The translations under genes and the position numbers were made by a program. A stretch of DNA of 64,000 bases from Chaenocephalus aceratus (Eukaryota > Chordata > Actinopteri > Perciformes > Channichthyidae), in contig CM043800.1 in NCBI GenBank assembly GCA_023974075.1, positions 36,051,959-36,115,958 of the forward strand. Reading direction: 5' to 3'. This document shows positions 12,801-24,392 of this stretch, piece after piece; position 1 is the stretch's first letter, and the number at the start of each line of letters is the position of its first letter. Below the pieces are notes generated by a model that searched no databases, was not told the DNA's origin, and saw nothing but the letters and a program-made list of their open reading frames with translations.

Positions 12801-13763
12801 GTCCCAACTTTTAAGCATATAGTTTATTTCTATTACAGCACCAGTGGATAGCAAACCAGAAGAGAAGTGAACAGTACAAATGCTTTTTAAGAATGGCTTT
12901 TTACTAGATCTTTAAAACCCCCACTTGTTGCCATGCCGGCCTAACCGTCACCGTTTTTATTTTGTTGTTTACTTTATTATATATATTGGTTTTTTTTGTA
13001 TCGACCATTTTACTCTGTAGCAATTTTGTTTACTCAAATGAAAAGTGCGCTTATATATAAAATTGATTATTATTATTATTAAAATGAGCTAATTGAAGAC
13101 TTCATTTAGTTTGTGTTTACGTGGCACCAGAGCCTTCCGTTGGAAAGCAAACTGCAGGCCATGCCTCAACAGGACAAAGACAGTGGAAATGAAAGCATAG
13201 AAAATAAATGATGGTACCAGATGTTAGATGCTTTGTTCTTCAACAATTATCTCCAACCCCGACACCAAAGACAACAGATGGTTTAGAGAACAGTGTTTGT
13301 TAATAACTTCAATATAAATGACACACACTTACATTTCTGATTATTTAGTGTAGTCAAGGGACTCTTAAAGATTGCCAGCCCTTTAAGACACACATACGAG
13401 GTACTTGTGGAAGACACCATAGAAACTAATATAATATAAAATAATATTATATAGAGAGAGACAATCTAAGTTAATCCTTTTTATTTGAGTTTTTCCTCTT
13501 TTGTTTTGATTCATTTGACTGAATCAATCAATAGACTGCATGGCCTATTTTCTTTGCTAAATGTGTGGAAATAATTGTATTTTGATTCACCGCAAGTCAC
13601 ACAACCGTAACTACACATCTAAAGTCATCACAACTGTCAGTAAAACTAATAAATGAAATGATAACACATTAGAAATGTCTGTAAAAGAAGGTGACCCTAA
13701 GACCCTACCTTGTATTAAAGCCAGCATTATAATCGCCAGGGTTCCTTCACCTCTCTTCTCCAT
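6714..13763 (-). CDS. Gene 2: complete CEACAM-like, GPI-anchored-type protein
   Basis: Five exons: 13763-13709 (signal peptide), 12534-12226 (N domain), 9428-9147 (C2), 8199-7933 (C2), 6814-6714 (tail and TAG stop). They total 1014 nt, 337 residues, all joined by GT-AG phase-1 introns with no frameshift. The last exon encodes a small-residue stretch (SPLSGS), a polar spacer (EQRRV) and a hydrophobic run [17 protein letters not shown] ending three codons later. This fits a GPI-attachment signal and has no cytoplasmic domain. AATAAA at 6699-6694 (minus strand) lies about 15 nt past the stop. The likely role is surface adhesion or decoy binding, by analogy with GPI-linked mammalian CEACAMs. A very short single-pass anchor is the alternative. 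Confidence 0.82.
6862..7906. mobile_element. Non-autonomous element with AGTAC-rich ends
   Basis: The left end (GTGGAGTACAAATGCC, TACTCAAGTACATTTTTC) and right end (ACTTCTACTTGAGTAAAGG, GTGTACTTTTGCCATC) mirror each other, as in a common fish MITE family. Inside are about three and a half tandem copies of a 37-bp unit (CTGTACTTTCTACTTCTTAC...) at 6985-7120. No clear target duplication was found. It lies between gene 2 exons 5 and 4. Confidence 0.5.
7933..8199 (-). CDS. Gene 2 exon 4: C2 Ig domain
   Basis: 267 nt, phase 1-1, acceptor CTTTCTCAG and donor GTGAGT. Reads [36 protein letters not shown] and [12 protein letters not shown]. Paralogue of gene 1 exon 4. Confidence 0.85.
8425..8690 (-). 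mobile_element. L2-like LINE 3' end
   Basis: Reverse complement of the 3' UTR seen at 20820-21050: AAGGCAAGGCA, then TTTATTTATATAGCAC, GCAATTCAAAGTGC and GGCATTTAAAA, ending with the last codons (TCTTCAGCCTGGAT). It is 5'-truncated and intronic to gene 2. Confidence 0.75.
9147..9428 (-). CDS. Gene 2 exon 3: C2 Ig domain
   Basis: 282 nt, the same length and phase as gene 1 exon 3. Reads [32 protein letters not shown] and [17 protein letters not shown]. The exon retains Cys-Trp-Cys and several N-glycosylation sequons. Confidence 0.85.
9429..11300. other. Gene 2 intron sequence, no gene recognised
   Basis: AT-rich sequence between exons 3 and 2. A short LINE-tail-like piece (GGTTCTTTATTGTCAAACTA) lies near 9950-10030. 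No Ig exon or conserved frame was recognised; the 122-codon plus-strand frame at 10694 has no family features. Confidence 0.4.
11308..11760. mobile_element. Candidate MITE with CAGTG...CCTGG ends
   Basis: The left end reads CAGTGGCGAACCGTCAGG and GCCTTCAAGG, with TACCCTGG about 35 bp in. The right end carries the inverse (CCAGGGTACTCTAGAAGG, CCCGGGAGTTCACTG). The ends are imperfect and no matching 8-bp duplication was found. Confidence 0.4.
12226..12534 (-). CDS. Gene 2 exon 2: N-type V-like Ig domain
   Basis: 309 nt, phase 1-1. Reads [34 protein letters not shown] and [13 protein letters not shown]. Both canonical cysteine positions are replaced, as in CEACAM N domains. It is GC-rich compared with its surroundings, with many CpGs. 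Confidence 0.8.
12535..13708. other. Gene 2 intron 1
   Basis: Spliced out between the signal-peptide and N-domain exons. It holds a short LINE-like tail near 12960-13080 ending in (ATT)n. Nothing else was recognised. Confidence 0.4.
13709..13763 (-). CDS. Gene 2 exon 1: signal peptide
   Basis: [18 protein letters not shown] precedes a GTAGGG donor in phase 1. I chose the ATG at 13763 because its context (AAAATGG) is strong and it gives a compact signal peptide. In-frame upstream ATGs at 13793 and 13787 would add a ten-residue polar prefix. Confidence 0.7.
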
Positions 13764-13840
13764 TTTCTGTTGATGTTCTGAGGACATCCTCATTATTCCT
13801 CCTCTATTAGACTAAGAGAACAAGCGTCAAGCCCCCTACT

Positions 13841-13848
13841 CATAAATA
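13841..13848 (-). promoter_or_regulatory. TATA-like box upstream of gene 2
   Basis: The minus strand reads TATTTATG, about 80 bp before the chosen ATG. This would leave a short 5' UTR. It is suggestive only. Confidence 0.35.
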
Positions 13849-13849
13849 C

Positions 13850-15217
13850 CTGCAGAAGCAACCCCTCTTCTTATCTGCAGGTGTTTCTTGTTATTTGGCA
13901 TTCACTTTTGTCAAACAAACAAAAGGTGCATGCCATTTTTTGTTTACATCTTGGGTGAAGTTCTGTAAATGGCCAACGAGCAATATGACAAATTGTGACA
14001 CAGGGTATGTGAGCGAGGATTTTGGGGTGGGGGTTGTAGGATGATGTGGAAAACATGAGGTCAGTTTCCACTTTGAGAAGAATAACTAGATGAGCCGAAC
14101 ATAAGTTTATAACAACACAAATCCAATATCAGAGACGATCCTGTTACACCTTGCAAGCATGGACACGGCCATACAAAAGTAACATGGAATTCAATCTGTT
14201 TTTTGCAGTACATCTCATGTCATACGGACAGGAGAACCACGCCACCTTAGAAGAGGAAAACAGTTCATTCACTATGGGATTTGAGAACTTTTACAAGGTC
14301 GTTATATTGTGTTACCCTCCAGACATCTGAGCAAATCCCCCAATGTGAAGGTTAAACCACTTTAAGCCTCGAAGTGTTTTCATCCTAAACTTATATTCTA
14401 CAGATTCAGCCAGGACTTTGGCTGCATGGTCAATATTGTTATTTAATAAACCACTTATATTACTGTATTTAAGTTACAAAGTTGTATTTCATATTCGTAT
14501 AATCTATTATTTTTTAGTTTGAAGTCATTTGAATTATTTGTATGGTTGTCATGAAAGCTTTTTTCATGGCTTAGTCGAATACTCCTTCTGATGCAGTTTG
14601 GACATTTTAGAGGTAGTTCATACTCGATAACACACCGCTGCTGAGAATAACATGACCGTTGCTATTTTCGGCTCAAAAGATATTTGGGAAGCAGTATAAT
14701 AAGTGATATATAAAATAATGTGTTTGAATGATTGATTATTTATCATAGGGCATTCTTTTTATACAATATGGTTGGTGTTATCCAGGGCGTTCTGCTCTGT
14801 ATAGATTCAACCTCTACTCAGGAAAGGTACACTAACAATTCAAGCACCTGCAGCAGATCTGTGCAGTACATGTTTGGCGGTGAATGGGAATCAGTTCTGT
14901 GTATTCAGTGTACTCAGTGTACTGCATCGAGCAATTAGTGACACAACAACCAATGACAGGCGTCGACATGTAGTCTTAACTCCTGATACAAACAGAATAG
15001 AATACTGTATGCTGTGTGACATGACCAGCATATTAAATATTTACAATGCAATCAGCGTTCCTTTTTTTTTAGAAGCAGGCTCTTCTAGAAATGGACGTTG
15101 AGTGGGCAAACCATTTTACCTTTCGCAACAGCACTCAGTAAACACCTGTGGCTTTATTTGTGCTGCGGTCGTGCAAAGGTCAGTATCTGAGTATCTAAGC
15201 ACGCCTGTGTTATACCT

Positions 15218-15218
<1 letters not shown>
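13850..15218. other. Intergenic between gene 3 and gene 2, left of microsatellite
   Basis: No Ig exon, RNA gene or complete mobile element was recognised on either strand. A TACTCAGTGTACT short repeat lies near 14905. Confidence 0.35.

Positions 15219-15287
<69 letters not shown>
15219..15287. repeat. (AC)n microsatellite
   Basis: An uninterrupted dinucleotide tract of about 69 bp. Confidence 0.95.
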
Positions 15288-15289
<2 letters not shown>

Positions 15290-15884
15290 TGAGATTGATG
15301 ACTGGGCTGCAGTATTTGAACAGCATGAATGTGAGTAGGGGCAGCAGCAAGAGTTACATGGTTTGTCATCAGGCTCATTATACTTTTTTTGTGTTACTTT
15401 TTATTTGTATTTCTTAAAGAGAAATAGACTGTTTCATTTTCAATACCTGGTTTTGTTTGCTTGGCAGTTTTATTAACAGTTGTGTAATACGTATTATTAC
15501 AGTATATGTTAGTTAAAGGAGCTCAGTCTGTCTGTTTTGTTTGTCTACTGTCTTGTTAACAAACAAAAATGATATGCATATTCAGTGTTTCTCACCGAAA
15601 AGCATGATGTGTAACTCTGAGATGTAAAATGTGTCTTGAGTGCATTTAATTTATTTTAAAACAATAGATATCCAGTCTTTTTTGTATCCTTGTCTACTGA
15701 TTTCAGTCTCTACAGCCATTGACATGTTACGTAAATAAAGTGACATCCAGTAAGTATAATCATCAAACTATAGTCAAAGTACTAGAATTAAAAAGTAATT
15801 ATGCAGAATGGTCTATTTCAGATCATATATCAATTATATAGTTACACTTGATGCATCTATACGTATTACTTTAATGTTGACAGT

Positions 15885-16632
15885 TACATTACATTACATT
15901 ACATTACATTACATTGCATTTAGCTGACGCGTTTATCCAAAGCGACTTACAAGTACATTCGACCAGGAAGACACAACCTTGAAGAAAACAGAATCATATA
16001 AGAACATCAGGTTTCATAGAGCCAAACATTTCAAGTGCTACTCAACTGGCTGTAGATAAGCCAGTCCTTTATTAGTATATAAGTGCTTTGTTAGCAGTTC
16101 TTTGTTAGTCATTCTATCGCTCGAGGTGGAGTCGGAAGAGATGAGTTTTCAGTCTCCCCCGGAAGGTGTGTAAGCTTTCTGCTGTCCTGATGTCAATGGG
16201 GAGCTCATTCCACCATTTTGGAGCCAGGATAGCAAACCCACGTGTTTTTGCTGATGGGAACTTGGGTCCCCCTCGCAGCGAGGGTGCAGCGAGTCGTTTG
16301 GCTGATGCAGAGCGTAGTGCACGTGCTGGGGTGTACAGTTTAACCATGTCCTGGATGTAGGAAGGGCCAGATCCATTCGCAGCATGGTACGCAAGTACCA
16401 GTGTCTTGAAGTGGATTCTAGCAGTTACCGGAAGCCAGTGGAGGGAGCGGAGGAGCGGAGTGGTGTGGGAGAATTTAGGAAGGTTGAAGACCAGGCGAGC
16501 CGCTGCATTCTGGATGAGCTGCAGAGGTCGGATGGCACATGCAGGTAGACCAGCCAGGAGGGAGTTGCAGTCGTCTAGGCATGAGATGACGAGAGCCTGG
16601 ACCAGAAGCTGCGTCGCTTTCTGGGTCAAACA
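15885..16632 (-). pseudogene. 5'-truncated LINE, C-terminal reverse-transcriptase region
   Basis: A 171-codon minus-strand frame (16629-16114) carries the end of a LINE ORF2: LDDCNSLLAGLPACAIRPLQ, LIQNAAARLVFNLPK, LLRSLHWLPVTARI, FKTLVLAYHA and PKWWNELPIDIRTAESL. The 3' UTR runs to 15885 and ends in a TTACA/TGTAA pentamer tail. The frame is open, but the palm domain and catalytic residues are missing, so it is inactive. Its 5' truncation point coincides with the large hairpin at 16627-16706. Confidence 0.8.
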
Positions 16633-16706
16633 TATTTCAAATAATGTCTACTTTAACGGAAGATGCGTATCTTCCGTTAAAGTATAGACATTATTTTAAA
16701 TATGTT
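16627..16706. repeat. Large imperfect palindrome (hairpin)
   Basis: Two arms of about 37 bp (left AAACATATTTCAAATAATGT, right the inverse) with one mismatch and a 2-nt bulge, separated by only a few bases centred on TGCGTA. It sits at the LINE 5' truncation junction. Confidence 0.85.
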
Positions 16707-16995
16707 TTCGTAGGTATCTCATTTGCTTGTTGATAATATGTTAAGTACAAAATGATTGCATAAAATACGATTTTGAAAGTAACTATAGCTGTCAAATAAA
16801 TGAAGTGGAGTAAAAAGTACAATATGTAGAGTAGCACAAAGTGACAGAGTATCTCGAAGTAGAGCTTCTGTTTTTTCCTCCATGTGATGAAGGTTTCAGG
16901 AACAGGAAAATAAACATATAATAAAACTTCCAGGAATAAAAAAAAATGACTGTGAGAGGAGTTTCTTGAAGGCAAGAGTCTGTACTGAAAAACTG

Positions 16996-17210
16996 TGGCA
17001 AGGCAAGGTACGTTTATTTATATAGCACCTTGCAACACGGGGCAATTCAAAGTGCTTTACAAAAATAAAAGACATTAATAAAATGGCATTTAAAAAAGCA
17101 AAGATAATAAAATAAACATTAAAAGAAAAAATACATGAATAAAAGTTTACAGTGCAGTGTAAGATAGGAATATCTCAATTAAAAGCAGCGGCAAAGTAGC
17201 ACAAGTCGAG
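16996..17210 (-). mobile_element. L2-like LINE 3' end
   Basis: Same family and orientation as 8425-8690: GGCAAGGTACGTTTATTTAT, GCAATTCAAAGTGC and AATGGCATTT are shared, ending near AATTAAAAGCAGCGGC. Confidence 0.7.
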
Positions 17211-17549
17211 TAAGGGCTAATGTGCAGTGAGGCGGTCATTATGGGGAAAGAACACCCGACATGCTGATCAGCTTTCCGGCCAAACTGTATACAGTTCAAT
17301 CGACCGGACTTCTTTGTGCAGATTTGAGCGTCCTTAACAACGGTCAATAAGTGCTTGACAGCGGTCTTCACTGCTAGATTGACAACGTGTCACGTGTTCT
17401 GAATTGACCAATCAGAATCGAGTATTGAACTAAGCCAGTAATAAGGATAATTGAATACTGACGAGTGTTAACCTCATAATATTATTATTTTGAATTCAGG
17501 CAAGGTACCATGAAACTGCCTTGAATTGAACCAAAGGGGCTGGAAATGT

Positions 17550-20460
17550 CATTCAATTTTAACAGCCTGTCCTCCTACAAAAAACGACCATATAGGTCGA
17601 TTGTTCAGCAGCTAAATACGACCCAGAGACACGTTTTAAAGTGTAGCGCCTCTAGTGGTCGTGTAAGAAACAACATGCTCCTGTCGATTGCAAACGCTCC
17701 GGAGGGTCGTTTATTCACAAATAACCCTCTCTGGAAAATCCTAAATTGTGGAATAGTTTGGCCATTAAAATGCTTTTTTATTAGATTTCTAGCGAGAAGT
17801 GTATATTGTACTTTTATAATCCTCGTCCAGTGGATGTGTAGGATCTACAGTTTGATAGATATACGAAGATGATTTGAGGTCTCGCCAGGAGAACGTGTAC
17901 TGTATATGGGGCAACTTCCATGTAAAGTTAGGTGGGTGAAAACAGTATTTCCGGTCTCGAAGTTTTCATAATAAAACCGGAAGTATTCCCCACACTGTCA
18001 AATGATTACGCAGTGATATCTCCATTACTCATCCACTAAAAAACATCAGTTTATCCTTGTTAATTACACAATATTGATTGGTTTAAATTGTGTACAATGC
18101 TTTTGTGTTTTTAACCTTCGATTCGGAGAAACAAATTGTTTTTTTCGGAGTTTAGACACGACAGAGTTTCCGAAGACACTACACTACCCAGAATCCCCAG
18201 CTATCGTTTGGGACTACAACATCCGCCTTGCTTTACAAACCCCGTGATTAGCCCTCAAGCTCTGTGATTGGATATTGGAGTGGCAGTGTGACAAGGTTAC
18301 GCTGAGCGTCAAAGCTCTTTGAAATGGAATGGAACCACGTCAGACTATCCAAAACTGGACTTGGACGGGTCCAGCCCGGCCCTCCCCCCCAGAATTACAC
18401 TTGCTGCCTATTGTGTGTTTCGCAACATGTTCTATGGCACGTCTCTACTGGGAAATGTAGTTTTAAAAGACGTTTTCGTATTTCCCACAATTAGAAGTTG
18501 CCAGTATTAAACTGTATACATCCCTGGAGGTTTAGGGGACACGAAACACATTGGTGTTATCAAATTTAAAACATATAATTAATACATGGGTGAAAATTGC
18601 TTGTGTCCATAATGGGCAGCATTAATACCACATGACAGCTGGACTTATGTCTGTGACCCCTCCTGTTGTTAATTGATAAGCCTGAAATATGCACTTGTCA
18701 AGGTTCAGATGCACATTTAGCAAATATAGCATCGATCATCTTAAGATAAGATACTTTATTGATCCCAAGTTGGGAAATGTTTTTGTTACAGCAGCATGTA
18801 CTACTTTGTTCTACTCCACTACAATTCAGAGGTTAACCTGGTATTTTTACTCTACTACATTTATTTGTGTTACTTTGCAGATTCTGATTAATGATGTGAA
18901 ATATAAACAACCCTTAAATCAGACTTTAGTTACACCTGAGTACAATTCAGCCTTATCAGTTTGTCTGTTTTGCACATCCTCCTGTTAATATCTTTGGACG
19001 TCCTGCACTAAACTGTTTTACTGTAGAGATCACTACAGTATCTTCTAGATATTTTCCATTCTATATTTCTATCATTGACCCCTATTTTGTATGTAGGCTA
19101 CTCTTAATATTTAAATGTTTTCATCAATAACTAAATAAATATAACTTATTCAACAACTACATTCAATAACGTGCTTTAACCACTAGGAGGTGCGGTTTAG
19201 ACCAGTGGTCTAGTTAATAAAACATAATAATATCGTACATAATATGACTATTCACTTTATTGTGAGTTTAAAACAGAACGGTAAAGGAAAATACAGTTTC
19301 AGTCTCTCGATGTGAAGCTTATGCATTGTACCATGAACCTGTATAGACCTGTAACAGTCAACTGCATGAGGAGTTGGAAAGGTAGTTCAGAAAATCAGTA
19401 ATATCTTTAAAAACTACAAAAAAGTCCCTTTCTATTATGTGCACCGTTATAGGTGTAAATACAGACTATCTACTAATTGGATCAAATATAAAAGTCAGCC
19501 GAATTAGTGTTGATACTGCAAGGAGACGTATTGTGTGAAAAGAAATGGAAGATGTTGTTTAATTGTTGATATATTTATGGTTCACGTCACGTATTCAGTT
19601 TTGGCGGCATCTCTTCCAGTTTGTCAAAAGGTCTTCTGATCAGGGCTCTATAAATACATATCTAGGGCAGATATGTAATATTTAATGCAGCCGAACCGTG
19701 TATTACAATGCCGTTATGTGATGACTTTTAAAGAGAAAAGTAAGAACACTCGGAATAAAGTATTATTATTATTATTTTTAATGTTTTCCGATTTCATATC
19801 ACATAAACACCATATCCCGACGTGCATTGCGGCGTGATTTTAGCCTATCAAAACCTCTGAAAAAAGAAATGTGTCTCTCAGAATCGAAAGAGAAAAACCT
19901 ATGGGAAAAACACAAAAGCATTGTACACAATTTAAACCAATTAATGTCGTATAATTAACTAGGATAAACTGATGTTTTTTTAGTTGATGTGTAGTGCAGA
20001 TATCACTGTTAAATCATTTGATCATTGGTTTTATTATGAAAACGGCGAGACCGGAAATACTGTTTTCAACCCGTAACTTTACATGGAAGCTTGCCGCATA
20101 TACACGTTCTCCTGACGAAACCTCAAATCATCTTCGTAATATCTATCAAACTATAGATCCTACATATCGACTGGACGTGGATTCTAAAAGTACAATATAT
20201 ACTTCTCGCTAGAAATCTAATCATAAAGCGTTTTAATGGCCAAACTATCCTACAATTTAGGATTTTACAGAGAGGGTTATTTGTGAATAAACAACCCTCT
20301 GTAACGTTTGCATTCAACGGGAGCACTCGAGGCCGACAATTTTAAAACGTAATTATAGGTCGTATTAAGCGCTTGAACAAACGACATATTTGGTCGTAAT
20401 AAGGGCTTAAAACAATCGACCCATTTGGTCGTATGAGTTGGAGGACTTGTTGAATTTTAA
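17550..20460. mobile_element. Fold-back element with inverted arms of about 570 bp
   Basis: 17570-18130 is repeated in inverse orientation at 19880-20445. Shared blocks include ACGACCATATAGGTCG/CATTTGGTCGTATG near the tips, TTTATTCACAAATAACCCTC, GGCCATTAAAATGC, CTAGCGAGAAGTGTATATTG and CACAATTTAAACCAATT. The arms frame about 1.7 kb with no transposase. That interior includes a Rex-like tail (18742-18800) and an AGTAC-rich MITE fragment. The target duplication could not be settled, so the ends are approximate. Confidence 0.75.
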
Positions 20461-20589
20461 ATGTATGTAAGGTGTGTCTTTGTATGAAGGGTAGTGTTTG
20501 TGTTTGTTTTTGCACCTGTACCTCAGTGTAATTTGACCTTGAGAAGTGCACTTCTGTATGTTTGGAACTGTATACATGTGTTTTTTTGT

Positions 20590-21050
20590 ACTACAGCTGG
20601 TTTATAAAGCATTGAATGGTTTAGGCCCAAAATACATTTCTGACCTCCTGCTAAATTTTGAACCATCCAGATCTCTCAGGTCTTCAGGGACTGGTCAGCT
20701 TTCTGTCCCCAGAGTCAGAACTAAACATGGAGAAGCAGCGTTCAGTTATTATGCTCCAAACATCTGGAACAAACTCCCAGAAACCTGCAGGTCCGCTGCA
20801 ACTCTGACTACTTTTAATCCAGGCTGAAGACTTTCTTTTTGACGCTGCTTTTAATTGAACTATTCATATCTTAAACTGCACTGTAACTTTTATGCATGTA
20901 TTTTTTCTTTTAATGTTTATTTTATTAGCTTTTCTTTTTAATGACTGATTTTAAATGCCATTTTCTTAATGTCTTTCATGTTTGTAAAGCACTTTGAATT
21001 GCCTTTTGTTGAAAGGTGCTATATAAATAAACTTGCCTTGCCTTTGTATA
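20590..21050 (+). pseudogene. L2-like LINE: ORF2 C terminus and 3' UTR
   Basis: The plus frame reads LVYKALNGLGPKYISDLL, FEPSRSLRSSGTGQL and AAFSYYAPNIWNKLPETC, the end of an L2/Maui-type ORF2. The 3' UTR ends GGTGCTATATAAATAAAC followed by TTGCCTTGCC. It is 5'-truncated. The same tail occurs at 8425, 16996 and 28845. Confidence 0.8.
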
Positions 21051-24000
21051 AAATGTTAATAAAAACATTGTCCATAAAAAGAAAAGAAAAAGGTAGCGCA
21101 AGTCACAGGCAGCTGGTCAAAGACAATAACCAGCATTCCAGGCATAAAACCTGATACAAGTCTCTCTGTCTGTCTGTGAGTTTATCTGTCATAACTCATG
21201 ATAGGGTGGTATGCAAAATAATGTTGCAAATGTGAATGCAAATGGTTAATCATTTCTGCCATGGACTTTGCCAGGTGACTGCTTGATGCCCTCATGTCCT
21301 CGTCGTGTAATCCAACACCCCGACCAGAAGAACCACATTTCCCTAAAAGAAAGGAGGATCGTGCTGCCGTGGTGACCGTGATCAGGATTACGTGCACCTG
21401 TTTTATAGGGGTCTGAGTTTTTCTTTCTCACAACGCCTTGATTTTATTCAAGTGTAAATGTGCGTGTGGGTTTATTGATGTTTCGGTGGAATGACTCATC
21501 ACAATCCAAATGTGTGATTAATGCTTTCAGGTCAGATAATGGATTATGGGAAACTTGGAAGTGCAAGCTTAGCCCCCTAGTTAGCATGTGTATGTATTTC
21601 ATTGCCCTGAAGTGATTTTAGGAGTAATGATAGAGTATTTGTATTGTGTTGGCTTGCTGTTCACGACAAAAACTTGAAATCTTGCCAAGTATATTTGTCT
21701 AACATCTAGTCAGAATATGTCTTGACACTTGCTATAACACATCATAACTTCAGAAGTAACAATGCAGTGAGATATCGAGGTCTTGTTTTTAGACAATGCA
21801 TCATCTTGTTAAGTCAAAACATCTTATTTTGAGTTGTATCTCAGATTAAATTAATTAATGTTCACATATTCATTGGAAAATCACCAACGAGCATCAGAAA
21901 ACAGAACACTTTTGAGCATATGTGGCTTATATTGAAACACGGCATTTCCTGATTCTGGTCAAATATAGTTCAAAATAAGTTTCCCCAGCTGATTACAAGA
22001 TCTGATTTATCTAAATACCCCTCCTTATTTCTAGCAATCTCACCAAGCTAATTTTCACTTGTTCTATTGGCAGATTGTTGCACTTATTTCAAGTGAAAAC
22101 ACCTTGTTTTCACAATTTGTTTAACTCGTTTTTGGAGCAGCATTTTTTCCAGTGTTGGATTGATATTGCCTAATCGCCTTTTGCTATTTACATTAAGGAA
22201 CACCGTGAAGTAGGACTTAATCTTCATTTTACTGTTGTATTGTATTGTATTGTGTTAACCAAACCAAACTGAACTTATTTAAACTATAGTCAACATTCTT
22301 CAGAGGTATAAACAATAAAACAAATACCGCGCAGTTATACAAATAGCTCAATATCAAGCTCATTTATTTTGTAACTGATAGCCGCTTTATCTTCCTTTGG
22401 AAAGCAAACAGCAGGCCAAGCCCAAAAGACAAGTAGAGTTAATACAAGCAGGAAAAGACCGGAGAAAGAAAAGCAAAGAAAGAAAAAAAAGGACAAGATG
22501 TTCAAGCACAATTGTTTGTTTTTTATTCCAATTATCTATCTACATAATTAGCCTTTACCTAAATGTATTAAGCCTTCTTCTATGTGTGTAGGGGCTCAAG
22601 ATGCATACAGCTTCACTGATTATCAAGGGTGCTGATGGGCAAGTACACAGAACATGTATTAGTACATAAAGTAAACATATCTGCCCAAAATGTTATTATA
22701 TATATCATTTAATTTTGACTGCAACCTCAGTTTCAGTCTTAATGTAAGTATTTCATGGACAGAAAGTGAGAAGCCTCTGCTTTCTGTCCATGAAATCTGC
22801 TCTGATGAGGAATGGCAAAGATTTGTTATAGTGTTTTTAAATAAACCTCATTGTTTTAAGTAGTTTTCCTTCCCTTTTTTACTCAAACTACATGGCAATG
22901 ATATGAAACAGGTAATATAACATAAGCAAAAAGACACAGAAACAAAACCAGAAAGAGGATGAATGATATTGCTGCGTCACAGGAGTACTGTTCGAGTAAA
23001 TCTCAGCGAGGCCTCTGTCTCCCTCATCTGTTCTCCTGCGTAATGTCTAATCCCATCTGTTTGTTCAGGTTCAGAGGAAAAGGAGGGACTTTGATGAGTC
23101 ACTAACTAGTCATCAGTATAAATGAGTATGGTATTTTCCATATAGATGTTGACTGCACAGAAAACCTTTTCAGCCTGCGAGTTAATCAGTAACACCTCCA
23201 GATCAGAGGTTAACTAAAGAGGCGATGTCACAAGATGCTAAAGGAAAACACCAAGAGTCATGTCACCATCAGAGACGACGAAATAACTTCAACAGGATGT
23301 GACGACAGCTGATTGTGAAACACTGGACCGTCTCAGTAACAGGAAACATGACAACTGGAAGCAACTCTAACTATATATTCCCTAAAACCAGAACTTGAAT
23401 GATTATTTGTTAGATTGTGGTAAGATTACTAAACCATTACTTTAAAATGAATTCAGATAAACTGAGAAAGCATGCACATTGACATTGACAAATGTAAGCA
23501 GGTAAAAAATAAACAGGTAACAGGTACAATTATAAAATCACATTCTCTGTACATAAATTACATTCTTTTGTAAAAGGGAATATATTGTCATGCATAAACT
23601 GTCAGGTCTGCAAAGTCTTTCTACTTTAAATTCACTTTTAGATTCACTCTTTTTTAGAATTTTTGTTTTAATATTATTCAATTCTTTCTAGTTCATTTTT
23701 TCTTTGTGTAGTTTTAAATGTGTTCTGTTTTATATGAAAGCACTTTGTAACTCTGGTTTGAAAGATGCAATATAAATAAATTATATTATTATTGTATATG
23801 CATTTGTATTTTAATAGCCATCATGCAGTTTTAAGGTTTATATTGAATATATTTGAAACACATTCACTTCTCTTTTGTACACTTTGATTTCATTGTAATC
23901 ATTTTCAAAGCATTTCATAATAATAATAATAATAATAATAATGCATTACAATTTTTTATTAGAGCGCTTTTACAGGTGCTCAAAGCGCATTACAATTACA

Positions 24001-24209
24001 CATTACACATATTAGACATACATGTAAGAGTCATTACTGTGGACATTACCCACAGGGGCTAATATGATTGATGAATGAAATGTATTGGAATTGCTGAACC
24101 ACTGTATTTATAAAAAAAATAAAAAAAAATAAAGATAAAGGCAAAGAAGTGAATTTTGATAGGACAAATAGACTAATTTAAACTTTAAAGGTAATACAAT
24201 TTAACAGCT
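21051..24209. other. Intergenic region downstream of gene 3
   Basis: No coding exon was recognised. It contains a 17-bp perfect hairpin (22750-22796), an (AAT)n tract (23918-23942) and a LINE-tail-like piece near 23960-24060. A candidate poly(A) signal AATAAA (minus strand, 23960-23955) lies about 250 nt beyond the gene 3 stop. Confidence 0.45.
22750..22796. repeat. Perfect 17-bp inverted repeat, 13-nt loop
   Basis: ATTTCATGGACAGAAAG and its exact inverse flank a 13-nt spacer. No coding or terminator context was found. Confidence 0.8.
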
Positions 24210-24274
24210 TTATGAACCAGAAAGCAACAGCAGTCCCGAGCTCAGCATCAATGTGAAAGGTCCACTGAGCTGCA
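24210..24274 (-). CDS. Gene 3 last exon: GPI-like tail
   Basis: Acceptor CTGTCTCTGGCAG after a pyrimidine-rich tract. It then encodes QLSGPFTLMLSSGLLLLSGS followed by TAA, in phase 1. The hydrophobic run ends at the C terminus with no cytoplasmic part. An upstream AG (CTAACACAG) gives a less plausible frame. Confidence 0.65.
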
Positions 24275-24392
24275 CTGCCAGAGACAGGAACACCTGTGTT
24301 AGAGGAAAGAAGACAAATCAGTAATCATTTTGAAGTTAACAAGTGTTAGGAAAAATATCACTCGTCACCGGCTTGAGCTTCAATATCAGGAT

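Noticed and set aside
15102..15378. His-Thr and Cys-Val repeat frames
   Set aside because: Products of the (AC)n microsatellite.
17546..17872. Frame similar to one at 20123-20326 on the opposite strand, looking like a duplicated gene
   Set aside because: Both are translations of the inverted arms of the fold-back element; similarity is at DNA level and the frames are not conserved as coding.
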